This document shows, piece after piece, positions 23,131-33,109 of a stretch of DNA of 64,000 nt. The notes under the pieces were generated by a model, which was given only the letters and a program-made list of their open reading frames with translations, searched no databases and was not told the origin of the DNA. How positions within the stretch are numbered: the stretch's first letter is position 1; every line of letters begins with the position of its first letter. The stretch comes from an uncultured Bacteroidales bacterium (GTDB lineage Bacteria; Bacteroidota; Bacteroidia; Bacteroidales; P3). The DNA lies in NCBI GenBank assembly GCA_946183915.1, contig CAMHDJ010000001.1, positions 61,415-125,414 of the forward strand. Reading direction: 5' to 3'. Position numbers and translations under genes: made by a program.

Positions 23131-26100
23131 ATGAAGAATAAGGTATTATTGGTTTTGGTCGCCATCTTGGCAATGGGGCAAAGTGCATTTGCCTATGATT
23201 TCTCAGCAGTTGCTCCGAGTGGACAGACACTATATTATAATATCTCTGGGAATGCAGTGATTGTAACATATCCAGGTTCGAATCCCAATTACCCATATTC
23301 TGGGTATACAAAGCCCACAGGTAGTTTGACTATTCCCCCAAGCGTCACCTATAATGGGACCACCTATACTATCACTTCAATAGACAATAATGCTTTCGAT
23401 AACTGCAGTGGTCTAACCTCTGTCATCATTCCCGACAGCATCACTGCGATAGGCAATAATGCTTTCCATAATTGCAGCGGCTTGACCTCCGTCATATTCA
23501 ATGCCGACAGTTGTATTTCGGCAGGAAGTACATATTATCCTATTTTTTCTGGCTGTAGCAATCTTACAAACATTACCTTTGGCAACAATGTTAGGAGAAT
23601 CCCGAGTTATTTATGTATGAACAGTGGACTGACCTCCGTTATCATCCCTGACAGCGTCACCTCGATAGGTATCCAGGCCTTCGCGTCCTGCACTAGTCTG
23701 ACCTCCGTCACTATTGGTCACGGCCTCACCTCGATAGGTGCTGCTTTCACAAACTGCACTGGCCTAACCACCGTTACCATTCCCGACAATGTCACCTCGC
23801 TAAACGGTTCTAACTTTTATGGCTGCACAAGTTTGACCTCTGTCACCATCGGTCGTGGTGTCACCTCGATAGGCCCACAGGATTTCCAATACTGCTCTAA
23901 CTTGGATACAGTATATATGATGCCCATCATTGCACCTTCATTATATAATAGTACCTCGTTTAGTAATAATTCCCCCCAACGAGTTTTTATTTTAAAGGGT
24001 TGTTCTTATGATAGTTATTACAACTCAAACGATTGGTATTATTATCGTGATGCTCTCCGAGACCCATATATTGACATTACGGTGGATGTAAATGTAGATG
24101 ACAATTCCATTGGTTATGGTGAGGCAAATATCATTCAAGTAAGGGGTAACGATGTCCGTTGCGATTCCACTTCCGTAATACAAGCCACGCCTATCTATGG
24201 TTACCACTTCACCCAGTGGAGCGACGGCGACACCAACAATCCGCGCACCCTCACACTGATGCAGGACACCGCTTTTACAGCACAGTTTGCCAAGAACACC
24301 TACGGCATCGTAGCCCTGTCTGCTGACACGGTGAAAGGCTATGCTGGTGGCACTGACACCTTGGAATACCTCGACACCGCAACCCTTACCGCAACCGCCA
24401 ACTACGGCTACCACTTCACGCAGTGGAGCGACGGCAACTCCGCAAATCCCCGTCAGGTGCAGGTGACCCGCGACAGCGTCTTCACGGCGCAGTTCGACTA
24501 CAACCTGTACAGCATAGCGCTGTCTGTCGACACCGCCATATACGGCTGCGTGAACGGAGCGGGTAGTTACAACTACCTTTCGGAGCGCACCATCAGCGCC
24601 ATGCCCAACTACGGCTACCATTTCACACAGTGGAGCGACGGCGACACCAACAATCCGCGTGTCATCACGCTGACGCAAGACACGGCTTTTACCGCGTTGT
24701 TTGCAAAGAATACCTACAACATTGCCGCCCTGTCTGCTGACACGGTGAAAGGCTATGCTGGTGGCACTGACACCTTGGAATACCTCGACACCGCAACCCT
24801 TACCGCAACCGCCAACTACGGCTTTCACTTTACACAGTGGAGCGACGGCAATACCGCCAATCCGCGACTGGTGCAGGTGACCCGCGACAGCGTCTTCACG
24901 GCACAGTTCGACTACAACCAGTATGGCATAGCGCTGACTGTCGACACCACCATCCACGGCAGCGTGAGCGGCGCAGGTAACTACAACTACCTGTCTGCAT
25001 GTACCATCAGCGCCACCCCTAACTATGGCTACCACTTTACTATGTGGAACGACGGCGACACCAACAACCCACGCATACTCACGCTGACACAGGACACTGC
25101 CTTTATGGCATTGTTTGTCAATAATCAGTACGTGGTTACTCTGTCTGTCAATGATACTTCATTAGGCATAGTAACTGGTGACGGCACCTACAACTATCTT
25201 GATACGGCGACACTAACGGCCACCTGTACTGCTCTGCACCACCATTTTGTGCAGTGGAGCGATGGAGTGACAGGCGATACACGCGCCGTCACGGTGACTT
25301 GCGACAGCACCATTACTGCCTTTTTCGCCATTGATACCCACAGCGTCACCCTTGCTGTCAACGATGACTTGTTGGGCTCGGTAATTGGTGCGGGCAACTA
25401 CCCCTACGGTACCGATGTTACCATTGAGGCTACCGCCAATGATGGTTATCATTTCGCCGAGTGGAGCAATGGCAGCCGCGAGAATCCGCTCGTCATCAGT
25501 TTGGAGGGCGACACTGCTATTACCGCAATCTTCACCGACGACGTAGTGCCGCAAATCTGCATGGTCACCGTGCAAGATGGACGTAATATGGTGATGTGGG
25601 AGAAGGGACTGGAGGTGTTACAATACAACCTCTATCGCGAAGGAATGACGGCTGGTGAATATGAGTTGGCCGCCTCGGTGCCCTATGATTCACTGTCGGT
25701 GTGGGTCGACACTGCTTCGAGACCCCGCACGCGCAGTTACCGCTACCGTCTGACTGCCACCGATATCTTTGGCATCGAAAGTGAGCCGAGTGAGATACAC
25801 AAGACCATGCACCTAACCATCAACCAAGGTCTAGGAAATGAATGGAACTTGGTGTGGTCGGAATACGAAGGAGCGGACTACAGCACCTATGTTATCTATC
25901 GCGGTACCGATGCGAGCAATATTCAGCAGATTGACGTGATGCCAGCTGGAGGCAATACCACCTATACCGATGAGAATGCCCCAACGGGCGAGGTCTACTA
26001 TCAGGTAGGTATCCTGCTCAATACCCCCTGTAACCCCACAAAGAGCAGCACCATAGTCCTCTCAAATATTGCTACCAATGTAACAGTGGGTATATCTGAA

Positions 26101-26319
26101 ACCGCGGACAGGGATAATAATATTCGTATCTATACTGAAAATGGACGTATCTATGTGAATAGGGATGGACAAACGGTCAATGACTTCTATGTGTATGATG
26201 TTGTAGGACATGAGATATATCATGCCAGACAGGAAAATCATACGTCGATACTGCCTGAAGGTGTCTACCTTGTTAAAGTCGGCATTTACCCTGCCCGTAA
26301 GGTGGTTGTGATACGGTAA
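23131..26319 (+). CDS. BspA-like LRR surface protein with InlB-type repeats and T9SS-type tail
   Basis: A 1,062-residue exported protein: signal peptide (1-21); LRR_5/BspA leucine-rich repeats (about 55-290) with recurring LTSVIIPDSVTSIG units; six to seven InlB-type repeats of about 69 residues (about 345-810) with the signature NYGYHFTQWSDGDTNNPR; two beta-sandwich (FN3-like) domains (about 820-980); and a C-terminal beta domain ending EGVYLVKVGIYPARKVVVIR, close to a T9SS type A sorting domain. It is likely a surface adhesin. Two InlB-type repeat units share 97 bp of identical DNA, a sign of recent duplication. GC is lower than the chromosome average in the LRR half. A terminating leader precedes it. 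Confidence 0.88.
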   Translation: MKNKVLLVLVAILAMGQSAFAYDFSAVAPSGQTLYYNISGNAVIVTYPGSNPNYPYSGYTKPTGSLTIPPSVTYNGTTYTITSIDNNAFDNCSGLTSVIIPDSITAIGNNAFHNCSGLTSVIFNADSCISAGSTYYPIFSGCSNLTNITFGNNVRRIPSYLCMNSGLTSVIIPDSVTSIGIQAFASCTSLTSVTIGHGLTSIGAAFTNCTGLTTVTIPDNVTSLNGSNFYGCTSLTSVTIGRGVTSIGPQDFQYCSNLDTVYMMPIIAPSLYNSTSFSNNSPQRVFILKGCSYDSYYNSNDWYYYRDALRDPYIDITVDVNVDDNSIGYGEANIIQVRGNDVRCDSTSVIQATPIYGYHFTQWSDGDTNNPRTLTLMQDTAFTAQFAKNTYGIVALSADTVKGYAGGTDTLEYLDTATLTATANYGYHFTQWSDGNSANPRQVQVTRDSVFTAQFDYNLYSIALSVDTAIYGCVNGAGSYNYLSERTISAMPNYGYHFTQWSDGDTNNPRVITLTQDTAFTALFAKNTYNIAALSADTVKGYAGGTDTLEYLDTATLTATANYGFHFTQWSDGNTANPRLVQVTRDSVFTAQFDYNQYGIALTVDTTIHGSVSGAGNYNYLSACTISATPNYGYHFTMWNDGDTNNPRILTLTQDTAFMALFVNNQYVVTLSVNDTSLGIVTGDGTYNYLDTATLTATCTALHHHFVQWSDGVTGDTRAVTVTCDSTITAFFAIDTHSVTLAVNDDLLGSVIGAGNYPYGTDVTIEATANDGYHFAEWSNGSRENPLVISLEGDTAITAIFTDDVVPQICMVTVQDGRNMVMWEKGLEVLQYNLYREGMTAGEYELAASVPYDSLSVWVDTASRPRTRSYRYRLTATDIFGIESEPSEIHKTMHLTINQGLGNEWNLVWSEYEGADYSTYVIYRGTDASNIQQIDVMPAGGNTTYTDENAPTGEVYYQVGILLNTPCNPTKSSTIVLSNIATNVTVGISETADRDNNIRIYTENGRIYVNRDGQTVNDFYVYDVVGHEIYHARQENHTSILPEGVYLVKVGIYPARKVVVIR

Positions 26320-26340
26320 CACTTCTTAATAGCTAACGTC

Positions 26341-26369
26341 AAGAGGGTGTCTCAAAAGGGCACCCTCTT
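26341..26369 (+). terminator. Terminator of the LRR gene
   Basis: Stem AAGAGGGTG/CACCCTCTT with an 11-nt loop, 22 nt after the LRR stop. A second weaker hairpin (ACAGGC/GCCTGT, T run) lies at about 26490-26515. Confidence 0.65.
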
Positions 26370-26558
26370 ATCTGTAGGTGGCAGTATCGGTTTTGTTGGG
26401 TCTGGTATGTACTCCCGAAGTGCCCATATCTTCTCAAGGTCTTCAAGGAATCGGTGCGAATAGATAACGGTCGAGCCTACCTACAGAAGACAGGCTGTTT
26501 GGCCTGTCCTTTTTCTTTTGTCTTTTAGGTGTGTTGGTGGGGTGCCGAGGGGGTGAGT

Positions 26559-26728
26559 CCGTGGCAAGTCCCTGGCAAGTCCGTAGCAGCAAGGTGGAAT
26601 CGTGTTGTTTTCGTTGCGGGCACTAGGTCGGCAAGGGGTCGGCATGAGGGGGTGATCAGGGTGTCACCATAGAGTTGGTATAGAGATGGTATAGACTTGG
26701 TATAGGGTTGGTACGGATTTGGTGGGGA
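26559..26728. repeat. Long 11-bp unit array (TTGGTATAGAG type)
   Basis: Three units CCGTGGCAAGT/CCCTGGCAAGT/CCGTAGCAGCA at 26559-26591, then ten consecutive units in the same 11-nt register at 26619-26728 that drift from GGCACTAGGTC to GTTGGTATAGA, GATGGTATAGA, CTTGGTATAGG, GTTGGTACGGA. No convincing ORF; this is the body of the 585-nt gap 26320-26904. Confidence 0.8.
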
Positions 26729-26785
26729 ATTTTCCGGCGGCCGCTGCGGGGGAACCGGCGGGGGGCCGAGGGGGAATTGCGGTTG

Positions 26786-26793
26786 CAAAGATA
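26786..26793 (-). promoter_or_regulatory. Orphan -7 box facing the 11-bp array
   Basis: Minus-strand TATCTTTG in context TTCGTATCTTTGCAACC, typical of real promoters in this window, but with no gene downstream on that strand before 26320; a transcript would run through the 11-bp array. Confidence 0.4.
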
Positions 26794-26845
26794 CGAAAAA
26801 ATCCTGAATTGGACAAATCTTTCTCAGGGTGGGGGTTGAAAAGAC

Positions 26846-26876
26846 GAGGGCGCGGCATCGAAGATGCCGCGCCCTC
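26846..26876 (-). terminator. Terminator of the outer-membrane protein gene
   Basis: Perfect 14-bp stem GAGGGCGCGGCATC/GATGCCGCGCCCTC with loop GAA, 29 nt beyond the stop at 26905; a short T-rich run follows on the minus strand. Confidence 0.75.
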
Positions 26877-26904
26877 AATGGTTTATCGCTGGGCGATGGT
26901 TGGT

Positions 26905-27639
26905 TTAGAAGTGGAAGCCCAGACGCAGGGCGACGGAGCCAACGGTGCGTTTCTCGCGCTTCACGCCGTCGACGGTCTCGTGGTAGAGCACCTCAGCGGC
27001 AGCTGCGGCGTTCTCGTCGAGGGTCTTCTGGGTGTAGTCGACGGGGTGGGTGCCCATGCCGTAGTAGTAGATGCCGGCGCTGAAGTGGTTGCCGAAGTAG
27101 GCACCGAGGCCGAGCGTCCACGAGAAGGAGGTGCTGGGTTTGTAGGCGTAGTAGAGCAGACCGCTGTTTTCGCTGGCGGATTTGCCCTCGCTGGTGATGA
27201 ACATCATGTCGGCGCCGATACCGAACTCACCGTAGGGGGTGATGTCGTTCCAGAGCTCGTCGTAGAGGTAGCTCACACCGGCCATGATGGGGATGTTGAA
27301 GTAGGTGGGGGTGGAGTAGTCCTCGTCCATGTATTTCTCGCGCCAGGTGCTGCCGATCATGTTCCAGAGGAAGTCGGCCTGCAGGAAGGGAGCGACCATG
27401 CCGACACCGACGTCGAAGCGGTAGCTGGCGCGGTAGCCGGCACCGAAGCCGAGGGCGGCGTCTTTGCCGATCTCCTGGTAGCCCAGGGGAACGATGTGGT
27501 TGCTGTTGATGCTCGAGGCGAATTTGCCGGTGGGCAGGTTGCCGTTGAGGAAGATAGACTGGCGGAACTGGGCCTGTGCGCTCATGCCGAAGCCGACCAT
27601 CAGGGCGGCGAGGCACATCATTTTTACTGTACGTTTCAT
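26905..27639 (-). CDS. Outer-membrane beta-barrel protein (OmpW/porin-like size)
   Basis: A 244-residue protein with signal peptide MKRTVKMMCLAALMVGFGMS ending AQAQ, then alternating beta strands rich in Gly and aromatics (ALGFGAGYRASYRFDVGVGM, TPYGEFGIGADMMF, SFSWTLGLGAYFGNHFSAGI) and a final strand VALRLGFHF whose C-terminal Phe is the signal for barrel assembly. Function unknown; size suits an eight- to ten-strand barrel. Start at 27639 is set by the signal peptide; in-frame ATGs further up lie beyond the promoter box. Confidence 0.82.
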   Translation of the reverse strand: MKRTVKMMCLAALMVGFGMSAQAQFRQSIFLNGNLPTGKFASSINSNHIVPLGYQEIGKDAALGFGAGYRASYRFDVGVGMVAPFLQADFLWNMIGSTWREKYMDEDYSTPTYFNIPIMAGVSYLYDELWNDITPYGEFGIGADMMFITSEGKSASENSGLLYYAYKPSTSFSWTLGLGAYFGNHFSAGIYYYGMGTHPVDYTQKTLDENAAAAAEVLYHETVDGVKREKRTVGSVALRLGFHF

Positions 27640-27687
27640 ATTGATACTGTTTTTGTTATGTTTGTTTTCGACAGATGATTTCCGATG

Positions 27688-27695
27688 CAAAGTTA
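27688..27695 (-). promoter_or_regulatory. -7 box of the outer-membrane protein gene
   Basis: Minus-strand TAACTTTG, 49 nt upstream of the ATG at 27639. Confidence 0.55.
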
Positions 27696-27728
27696 CGTTT
27701 TTTCTTTGAAATGGCGTTCTTTTTCCGG

Positions 27729-28394
27729 TCAAGCTTTCTTTTTCCGGCCGCGTTTGGCGGTGGTTTTCTTGCTGTCGGAGGGCAGGGGGACCATTTCTTC
27801 TTCGGGGATGGTGGCGTCGAGGGGCGGGATCTCGGCGTCGAGGTATTCCTCCTCGATGCCGCGCAGGTCCTCGTCGGTGGGCTCGAAGTCGTCGTCGTTG
27901 GGCTCGTCGTCGTCGAGTCGCTCGTAGCTGTCGAGCTCGTTGGCCTCGTCGTCGTCGCCGCCGAGGGCCTCTTTGAGGCCTTCCTTGTCGATGCCGAGGG
28001 TGGCTTTCTTCTTCTGGTCGTCGGTGAGGACGTCCTCAAAATCGCCGTGGCGCAGGTGGCGTTCGCGGTGGGTGGGGTTGGCTTCCTCCTTCTCGAGGGC
28101 TTCGCTCAGGGGGGCGAAGGTCTCCTCCTTGTCGTCGTCGCCGTCGTCGTCGAAGAGGGCTTTGTCGAGATCTTCGCCGAGGGTGTCGATCTTGACGTCG
28201 AATTTAACCATGTAGGCGGTGTCGTCGGTCTCGAAGGGGACTACAAAAATGGCTTCGCCGTTGGGCTTGACAAACTTGGTGATGTAGTTGTTGTAGCCCT
28301 CCGGGTAGGTTTCTTTGAAGAATTCTTTGAGGTCGTCAGAGAGGTTTTTGTAGCTGACAATCAGGTTCTTTTTGTGTTTTCTGGTAGTTGCCAT
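27729..28394 (-). CDS. Conserved acidic protein of Bacteroidetes, unknown function
   Basis: A 221-residue protein, MATTRKHKKNLIVSYKNLSD start. Residues 1-85 look folded (EFFKETYPEGYNNYITKFVK, then strands of TAYMVKFDVKID), and the remaining part is very acidic with DDDGDDDKEE-type runs, ending in a basic tail KRGRKKKA. The N-terminal block is familiar from hypothetical proteins across Bacteroidetes. The Asp/Glu tract plus basic tail recalls RNA polymerase delta-type proteins, but that is only an analogy. It follows parE's strand and sits 55 nt downstream of parE. Confidence 0.7.
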   Translation of the reverse strand: MATTRKHKKNLIVSYKNLSDDLKEFFKETYPEGYNNYITKFVKPNGEAIFVVPFETDDTAYMVKFDVKIDTLGEDLDKALFDDDGDDDKEETFAPLSEALEKEEANPTHRERHLRHGDFEDVLTDDQKKKATLGIDKEGLKEALGGDDDEANELDSYERLDDDEPNDDDFEPTDEDLRGIEEEYLDAEIPPLDATIPEEEMVPLPSDSKKTTAKRGRKKKA

Positions 28395-28449
28395 AGTTGT
28401 AAAATTTGAGTGCAATATTAGTAATAAATATTAATATGACCAAATTTTT

Positions 28450-30357
28450 TTATGCAACGACAATGCTCTCGTCGTCCTCGATGCGGAGGTTGCGCATGAT
28501 GAACTCGCGGCGCTCGAGGGTGTTTTCTCCCATGTAGAAGGAGAGAACGCCCTGGGTGTCAAAGTCTTTGTGGAGCAGGACGGGGTCGAGACGCATGTCT
28601 TTTCCGATGAAGTTCTTGAACTCGTCGGGGCTGATTTCGCCGAGGCCCTTGAAGCGGGTGATCTCGGCACCGGGGGTGGAGTGGATGGCGGCTATGCGTT
28701 CGTCGTCGGTGTAGCAGTAGGTGGTCTTCTGCTTGTTGCGCACGCGGAAGAGAGGGGTCTGGAGGATGTAGACGTGACCCGAGGAGATGAGCTCCGGGTA
28801 GAAACGGAGGAAGAAGGTGAGCAGCAGCAGACGTATGTGCATGCCGTCGACATCGGCATCGGTGGCGATGACGACGTTGTTGTAGCGCAGGTTCTCGAGC
28901 GAGTCGTCGATGTCGAGGGCGTTGTGCAGGAGGTTGAGCTCTTCGTTCTTGTAGACGTCGACCTTGGAGATGGAGTAGGTATTCTTGGGCTTGCCGCGAA
29001 GGGAGAAGACGGCCTGGGTGTCGACGTCGCGGCTCTTGGTGATGGAGCCGGAGGCCGAGTCACCCTCGGTGATGAAGATGGTGCTCTCGAGGCGGCGGGC
29101 GTGGTTGGTGTTGTAATGTACGTGGCAGTCGCGCAGCTTGCGGTTGTTAAGGCTGGCCTTCTTGCCGGCCTCGCGGGCCACCTTCTTGATGCCGGCGATC
29201 TCTTTGCGCTCGCGTTCGTTGAGGTTGATCTTGGCCAGCAGGGCCTCGGCGGTGTCGGCGTGGATGTGGAGGTAGTTGTCCAGATGGCGCTTGAGGATGT
29301 CGAGGACGTAGGTCTTGAGCAGCGGCGAGTCGTTGGTGCCGTCGGCGCGGTTGGGTTCGAGGTGGGTGGAGCCGAGCTTGGTCTTGGTCTGGGCCTCGAA
29401 GACCGGCTCCTGGATGCGCACGCAGAGGGCACAGACCAGGCCGCCACGGATCACCTCGGGCGGGTAGTCTTTCTTGATGAAATCCTTGACCACACGGGCG
29501 TAGGCCTCGCGGAAGGCGCTCTGGTGGGTGCCGCCTTCGGTGGTGTGCTGGCCGTTGACGAAGGAGTAGTAGTAGTCGTTGTTCTGCCCGGCGATGTGGG
29601 TGAAGGCGGCCTCAAAGTCGCCCTCCTTGATATGGATGATGGGGTAGAGAGGCTCGGACTGCAGGTTGTGCTCCAGCAGGTCGAGCAGGCCGTTCTTGGA
29701 GTAGTAGCGGCGGTCGTTGTAGTACATGGTGAGGCCGCGGTTGAGGTAGGCGTAGTTCCAGATGCGGCGCTCGACATATTCGCTGATGAAGTGGTAGTTG
29801 CCGAAGAGCTTGGCGTCGGGCACGAACTCGACCAGGGTGCCGCTGTCGGGGCTGTGGTCGGGGATGATGCCGCTGTCGCTGACGAGGTTGCCCTCGGCAA
29901 ACTCGGCCCGGCGCGTCTTGCCGTCGCGGAACGACTGCACGCTGAACGAGGAGGAGAGGGCGTTGACGGCCTTGGTACCCACGCCGTTGAGGCCCACTGA
30001 CTTCTGGAAGACCTTGCTGTCGTACTTGGCGCCGGTGTTGAGCTTGCTGACAGCCTCGACCAGTTTGCCCAGGGGGATGCCGCGACCGTAGTCGCGGATG
30101 CTGACCCGGCGGTCGGCGAAGTTGATCTTCACCTCGATTTTCTTGCCGTAGCCGGAGGTGAATTCGTCGATAGAGTTGTCGATCACCTCCTTGATGAGGA
30201 CGTAGATGCCGTCGTCGTGCGACGAGCCGTCGCCGAGCTTGCCGATGTACATACCCGGGCGCAGCCGGATGTGCTCCATGTCTTCGAGGTGTACGATGCT
30301 GTCGTCGTTATAGTCGGTCGCGTTAGGTTGGGGGTCTATGAAAAGGTCGTCTGCCAT
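28450..30357 (-). CDS. parE: DNA topoisomerase IV subunit B
   Basis: A 635-residue type IIA topoisomerase ATPase subunit, starting [27 protein letters not shown]-binding fold ([10 protein letters not shown] and DYGRGIPLG), transducer domain, then TOPRIM with EGDSASGS (about 431) and DADVDG (about 500), and the C-terminal [16 protein letters not shown]. It has no inserted TOPRIM-linked domain, and length fits ParE rather than GyrB. It decatenates daughter chromosomes with ParC (not in the window). The start is fixed by homology; a long upstream extension is out. Confidence 0.93.
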   Translation of the reverse strand: MADDLFIDPQPNATDYNDDSIVHLEDMEHIRLRPGMYIGKLGDGSSHDDGIYVLIKEVIDNSIDEFTSGYGKKIEVKINFADRRVSIRDYGRGIPLGKLVEAVSKLNTGAKYDSKVFQKSVGLNGVGTKAVNALSSSFSVQSFRDGKTRRAEFAEGNLVSDSGIIPDHSPDSGTLVEFVPDAKLFGNYHFISEYVERRIWNYAYLNRGLTMYYNDRRYYSKNGLLDLLEHNLQSEPLYPIIHIKEGDFEAAFTHIAGQNNDYYYSFVNGQHTTEGGTHQSAFREAYARVVKDFIKKDYPPEVIRGGLVCALCVRIQEPVFEAQTKTKLGSTHLEPNRADGTNDSPLLKTYVLDILKRHLDNYLHIHADTAEALLAKINLNERERKEIAGIKKVAREAGKKASLNNRKLRDCHVHYNTNHARRLESTIFITEGDSASGSITKSRDVDTQAVFSLRGKPKNTYSISKVDVYKNEELNLLHNALDIDDSLENLRYNNVVIATDADVDGMHIRLLLLTFFLRFYPELISSGHVYILQTPLFRVRNKQKTTYCYTDDERIAAIHSTPGAEITRFKGLGEISPDEFKNFIGKDMRLDPVLLHKDFDTQGVLSFYMGENTLERREFIMRNLRIEDDESIVVA

Positions 30358-30380
30358 AGTGTGATGTGTGTGCTTGTGTG

Positions 30381-32384
30381 TTATTCGTCCAGTATCATCT
30401 CCGAGCTGACGGCGTAGCCGGTGCGTTCTTTGCCGGAGACGGGGTCGCCGGTGGTGACTTCGAGGTGTGCTTCGTCGAGGCCCTGCTCCAGCAGGTAGTG
30501 GCGCACCAGCTCGTTGCGGCGCTCGTAGGCGCGGGCCATGGTGTCGTTGGTGGCCTCGGGCATGCGTAGTTCCAGGCGGAGCCGCAGCAGGCTGTCGGTC
30601 GAGGCGATGGTGGCCAGCTGGCCTAGGGTGTGGTACTGCTCCGAGGTGAGGCCGTGCTGGGCGGGGTCGATGGCGATGAAGTCCAGGTCGGCATCCTTCA
30701 TGCCCAAGGCGTTGCCCAAGGCGCGTGCCGGCGAGGTGGCCACCTTGACAATCAGGTTGCCCAGCGTCTTCCAGAGAAGTTTCATGTAGTTGAACTCCGG
30801 ACTGTCGATGTTGCCCTTGACAGGCACGTCGAGCTGTATCTTGTTGTCCTTGTCCTTGAGGACGTAGAGGGCGGTCTTGAGGGGGAGGCGCTTGGCGTCG
30901 GCCACGTCCTTGCGGCGGCTGCCCACCACGGGATTGTAGATGTCGATGGTGTTCTGTCCGTCGAGGAGGCTGCTCTGGATGGTGTTGTGCGAGGTGAGGC
31001 CGAAGACGCCGTCCTCGACCGGCTGGCCGGTGTATGCCACCGTCAGGGGACTCAGCTGCTTGAGGTCGAGCCCTTTGATGGTGAGGAAGAGGTCCTGATG
31101 CTGCTTCCAGTTGTCGAGGTTGCCCTGCCAGCGCACGGCCAGGTGGCCGCCGCCGGGCAGCGAGGCCCGCAGCATGGCCTGGTTGTCGCCCCCGAGGGTG
31201 AGGTCGTTGGCGGTGACTTTGAGGTTGGTGATCGGGAAGCGGAAGGGGTCGGGGAGGGTGTGGTCGATGTAGGTCAGCGCGCAGTTCTCCACCCGCAGGG
31301 TGCCCACGTGCAGCTGCATGGGGCTCTTGCCGGCAGGGCTGGCGGCGGGTTTGACCGTATCGGCCGGGGCCGCTGCGTCGGCCTGTCGGGTCGTGTCGGC
31401 CGGCTGGGTCAGGCGGCTGAGGTTGCTGTAGCCGTCCCACTGCTCATACTGGGCCGAGAGGCCGTCGAGGCTCACCTCGGCAATGTCGTAGATGTTCTGG
31501 TCCAGGTTGATGTTGTTCACCTTGACCACCAGCTTGTCGAGGCTGGCCAGCGGGCTCTCCTCGTGGCGTAGGTCGACGTCGCTGAGCGTGGCCGTGGCGC
31601 CGATGCGGCTCTTCAGCAGCTCGGTGTGGCTGCCGCTGGCGCTGAGGTGCAGATCCAGCAGGCCCTCGACGCGGTCAACGGCGACGAGGTCTTTCACGTA
31701 GCCCTCCACGTTGCGGAGCGAGAAGCCGCTGAGGTCGATGGTGGCGCTGTACTGATTGCTGGCGGCGTCGTAGTTGGCGTCGGCGCTGAGGTGGCCGCCC
31801 TGGTCGAAATTGATGTTGAGGCCTCCCTCGGTGGCCTCGTCGCCGCCGAGCACGAAGCCCGGCACGCGCAGGTTGACGTCGGGCAGGCTCAGCTCCTTGT
31901 GGCTGCGCAGGTCGTTGTAGCGCAGGTTGGCATGGGCCAGGTGCACGTTGTAGAACTTCAGCGTCCAGCGGCTGGGGGTGGTGTCCTTGTCGGCATCGTC
32001 GGAGGCGAAGTGATCGAGGATCGACTGGAAGTTGAACCGGTCGCCGTCCTGGAGCACGGTGGCGCTGAGGCCGCTGAGGGTGAGGTGGCGCAGGTTGACG
32101 GTGCGGAAGGGGAGCTGCAGCAGGTGCAGACGCAGGTCGAGGGTGTCGAAGCCGGCGAAGAGCGTCCGGGCGTCGTCTTCGTAGACGGCCAGGTCGCGCA
32201 CCGAGAGGCGGCCGCTGAAGAGGTTGACTCCCACGTGGCCCACTTCGACCCGGCGGCCGACGAGCTGCTCACCGTGGCGGTTCACATAGCCCTTGGCCAC
32301 CGGCCCGGCCACGAGCGACACTACCAGCAGCACCGCCACAACGATGCCCACGATCCACAGCAATATCTTGTACGCCTTCTTCAT
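30381..32384 (-). CDS. DUF748/AsmA-like membrane-anchored protein
   Basis: A 667-residue protein with an N-terminal transmembrane anchor (about 5-27), then repeated beta-rich segments of the AsmA/DUF748 type: [40 protein letters not shown], and later [16 protein letters not shown]. It ends with an OmpA-like-looking helical/beta region (about 570-667). AsmA-like proteins bridge inner and outer membranes and carry phospholipids. A Pro/Ala/Thr-rich linker lies at about 330-350. It is upstream of parE on the same strand, 23 nt apart. Confidence 0.8.
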   Translation of the reverse strand: MKKAYKILLWIVGIVVAVLLVVSLVAGPVAKGYVNRHGEQLVGRRVEVGHVGVNLFSGRLSVRDLAVYEDDARTLFAGFDTLDLRLHLLQLPFRTVNLRHLTLSGLSATVLQDGDRFNFQSILDHFASDDADKDTTPSRWTLKFYNVHLAHANLRYNDLRSHKELSLPDVNLRVPGFVLGGDEATEGGLNINFDQGGHLSADANYDAASNQYSATIDLSGFSLRNVEGYVKDLVAVDRVEGLLDLHLSASGSHTELLKSRIGATATLSDVDLRHEESPLASLDKLVVKVNNINLDQNIYDIAEVSLDGLSAQYEQWDGYSNLSRLTQPADTTRQADAAAPADTVKPAASPAGKSPMQLHVGTLRVENCALTYIDHTLPDPFRFPITNLKVTANDLTLGGDNQAMLRASLPGGGHLAVRWQGNLDNWKQHQDLFLTIKGLDLKQLSPLTVAYTGQPVEDGVFGLTSHNTIQSSLLDGQNTIDIYNPVVGSRRKDVADAKRLPLKTALYVLKDKDNKIQLDVPVKGNIDSPEFNYMKLLWKTLGNLIVKVATSPARALGNALGMKDADLDFIAIDPAQHGLTSEQYHTLGQLATIASTDSLLRLRLELRMPEATNDTMARAYERRNELVRHYLLEQGLDEAHLEVTTGDPVSGKERTGYAVSSEMILDE

Positions 32385-32411
32385 CTCGTTGGTTTTGTTA
32401 TCTGTCCTGAT

Positions 32412-33065
32412 TCACTTTTCGTAGAAATGCATCTCGGTGAGGTACCGGTAGACGGGCTCGGTCAGCAGGTAGCGCACGTCGCGTCCGGCGCCGATCTGCT
32501 GGCGTATGTAGCTCGACGAGATGTCCATCATCGGCACGTCGACCAGGGTCACGTTCGGGTGGTCGGCCAGCGGGCAGCGCTCCGAGCCGGGGCGCGGGTA
32601 GACGTAGAGGTGGTAGTGGTTCAGTATGTACTCGTAGTTGCGCCAGCGGGGGAAGGTCTGCAGGTTGTCGCTGCCCATGACGAGGCAGAACTCGCGCTCG
32701 GGATACTTCTCGGCCAGGGCGGCCAGGGTGACCACCGTGTAGCTGGGCACGGGCAGGTGCATCTCGATGTCGCACACCCGCAGCCGGTAGTTGTCGTCTA
32801 CGGCGCGCCGCGCCATCTGGAGCCGATGGTGGTCGGCCAGCAGCGAGGCGCGTTCTTTCAGGGGGTTCTGCGGGCTCACCACCAGCCACAACTCGTCCAT
32901 CCCCTCCTGCTGCACCATCGTGTTGGCGATGATCAGGTGCCCCACATGGATGGGGTTGAAGGAGCCGAAAAAAAGCGCCGTTCTCGGCCTCACCCCCGCC
33001 CCCTCTCCTCGCAGGAGAGGGGAGTGGTTACCCTGTGTGTCGCTCTTTTTCCAATTCATCGTCAA
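32412..33065 (-). CDS. nadD: Nicotinate-nucleotide adenylyltransferase with a repeat-derived N-terminus
   Basis: NadD converts nicotinate mononucleotide to deamido-NAD. The nucleotidyltransferase motif FFGSFNPIHVGHLIIANTMV and the C-terminal ISSSYIRQQI (ISSTxIR) are intact. The family starts about two residues before FFGSF, but here the frame continues upstream through SPLLRGEGAGVRPR, encoded by a palindromic repeat (33000-33022), to ATGs at 33059/33065. A GTG at 32993 inside the element would give the canonical start MRPRTALFFGSF. So either a 24-residue extension was added or translation moved to GTG. 27 nt upstream of the DUF748 gene. Confidence 0.88.
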   Translation of the reverse strand: MTMNWKKSDTQGNHSPLLRGEGAGVRPRTALFFGSFNPIHVGHLIIANTMVQQEGMDELWLVVSPQNPLKERASLLADHHRLQMARRAVDDNYRLRVCDIEMHLPVPSYTVVTLAALAEKYPEREFCLVMGSDNLQTFPRWRNYEYILNHYHLYVYPRPGSERCPLADHPNVTLVDVPMMDISSSYIRQQIGAGRDVRYLLTEPVYRYLTEMHFYEK

Positions 33066-33095
33066 TCGGCTCCCCTCTCCTCGCAGGAGAGGGGT
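33000..33095. repeat. Two inverted copies of a palindromic element around the nadD start
   Basis: Each copy contains the perfect hairpin CCCCTCTCCT-CGC-AGGAGAGGGG (33000-33022 and 33073-33095). Flanks (CCTCACCCCCG before copy 1, TTGGGGGGGGAGG after copy 2) show that the copies are inverted. Elements with this core recur widely in bacterial genomes and often run into coding sequence. Confidence 0.85.
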
Positions 33096-33109
33096 TGGGG
33101 GGGGGAGGC

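Noticed and set aside
26525..26878. 117-codon minus-strand ORF over the 11-bp array
   Set aside because: Pro/Thr-rich translation of repeats, with its start inside a terminator hairpin and upstream of the orphan promoter.
28450..31440. 996-codon extended ParE
   Set aside because: The extra 360 N-terminal codons overlap the DUF748 gene in another frame and read Arg/Pro/Gln-rich shadow sequence; the ATG at 30357 matches ParE.
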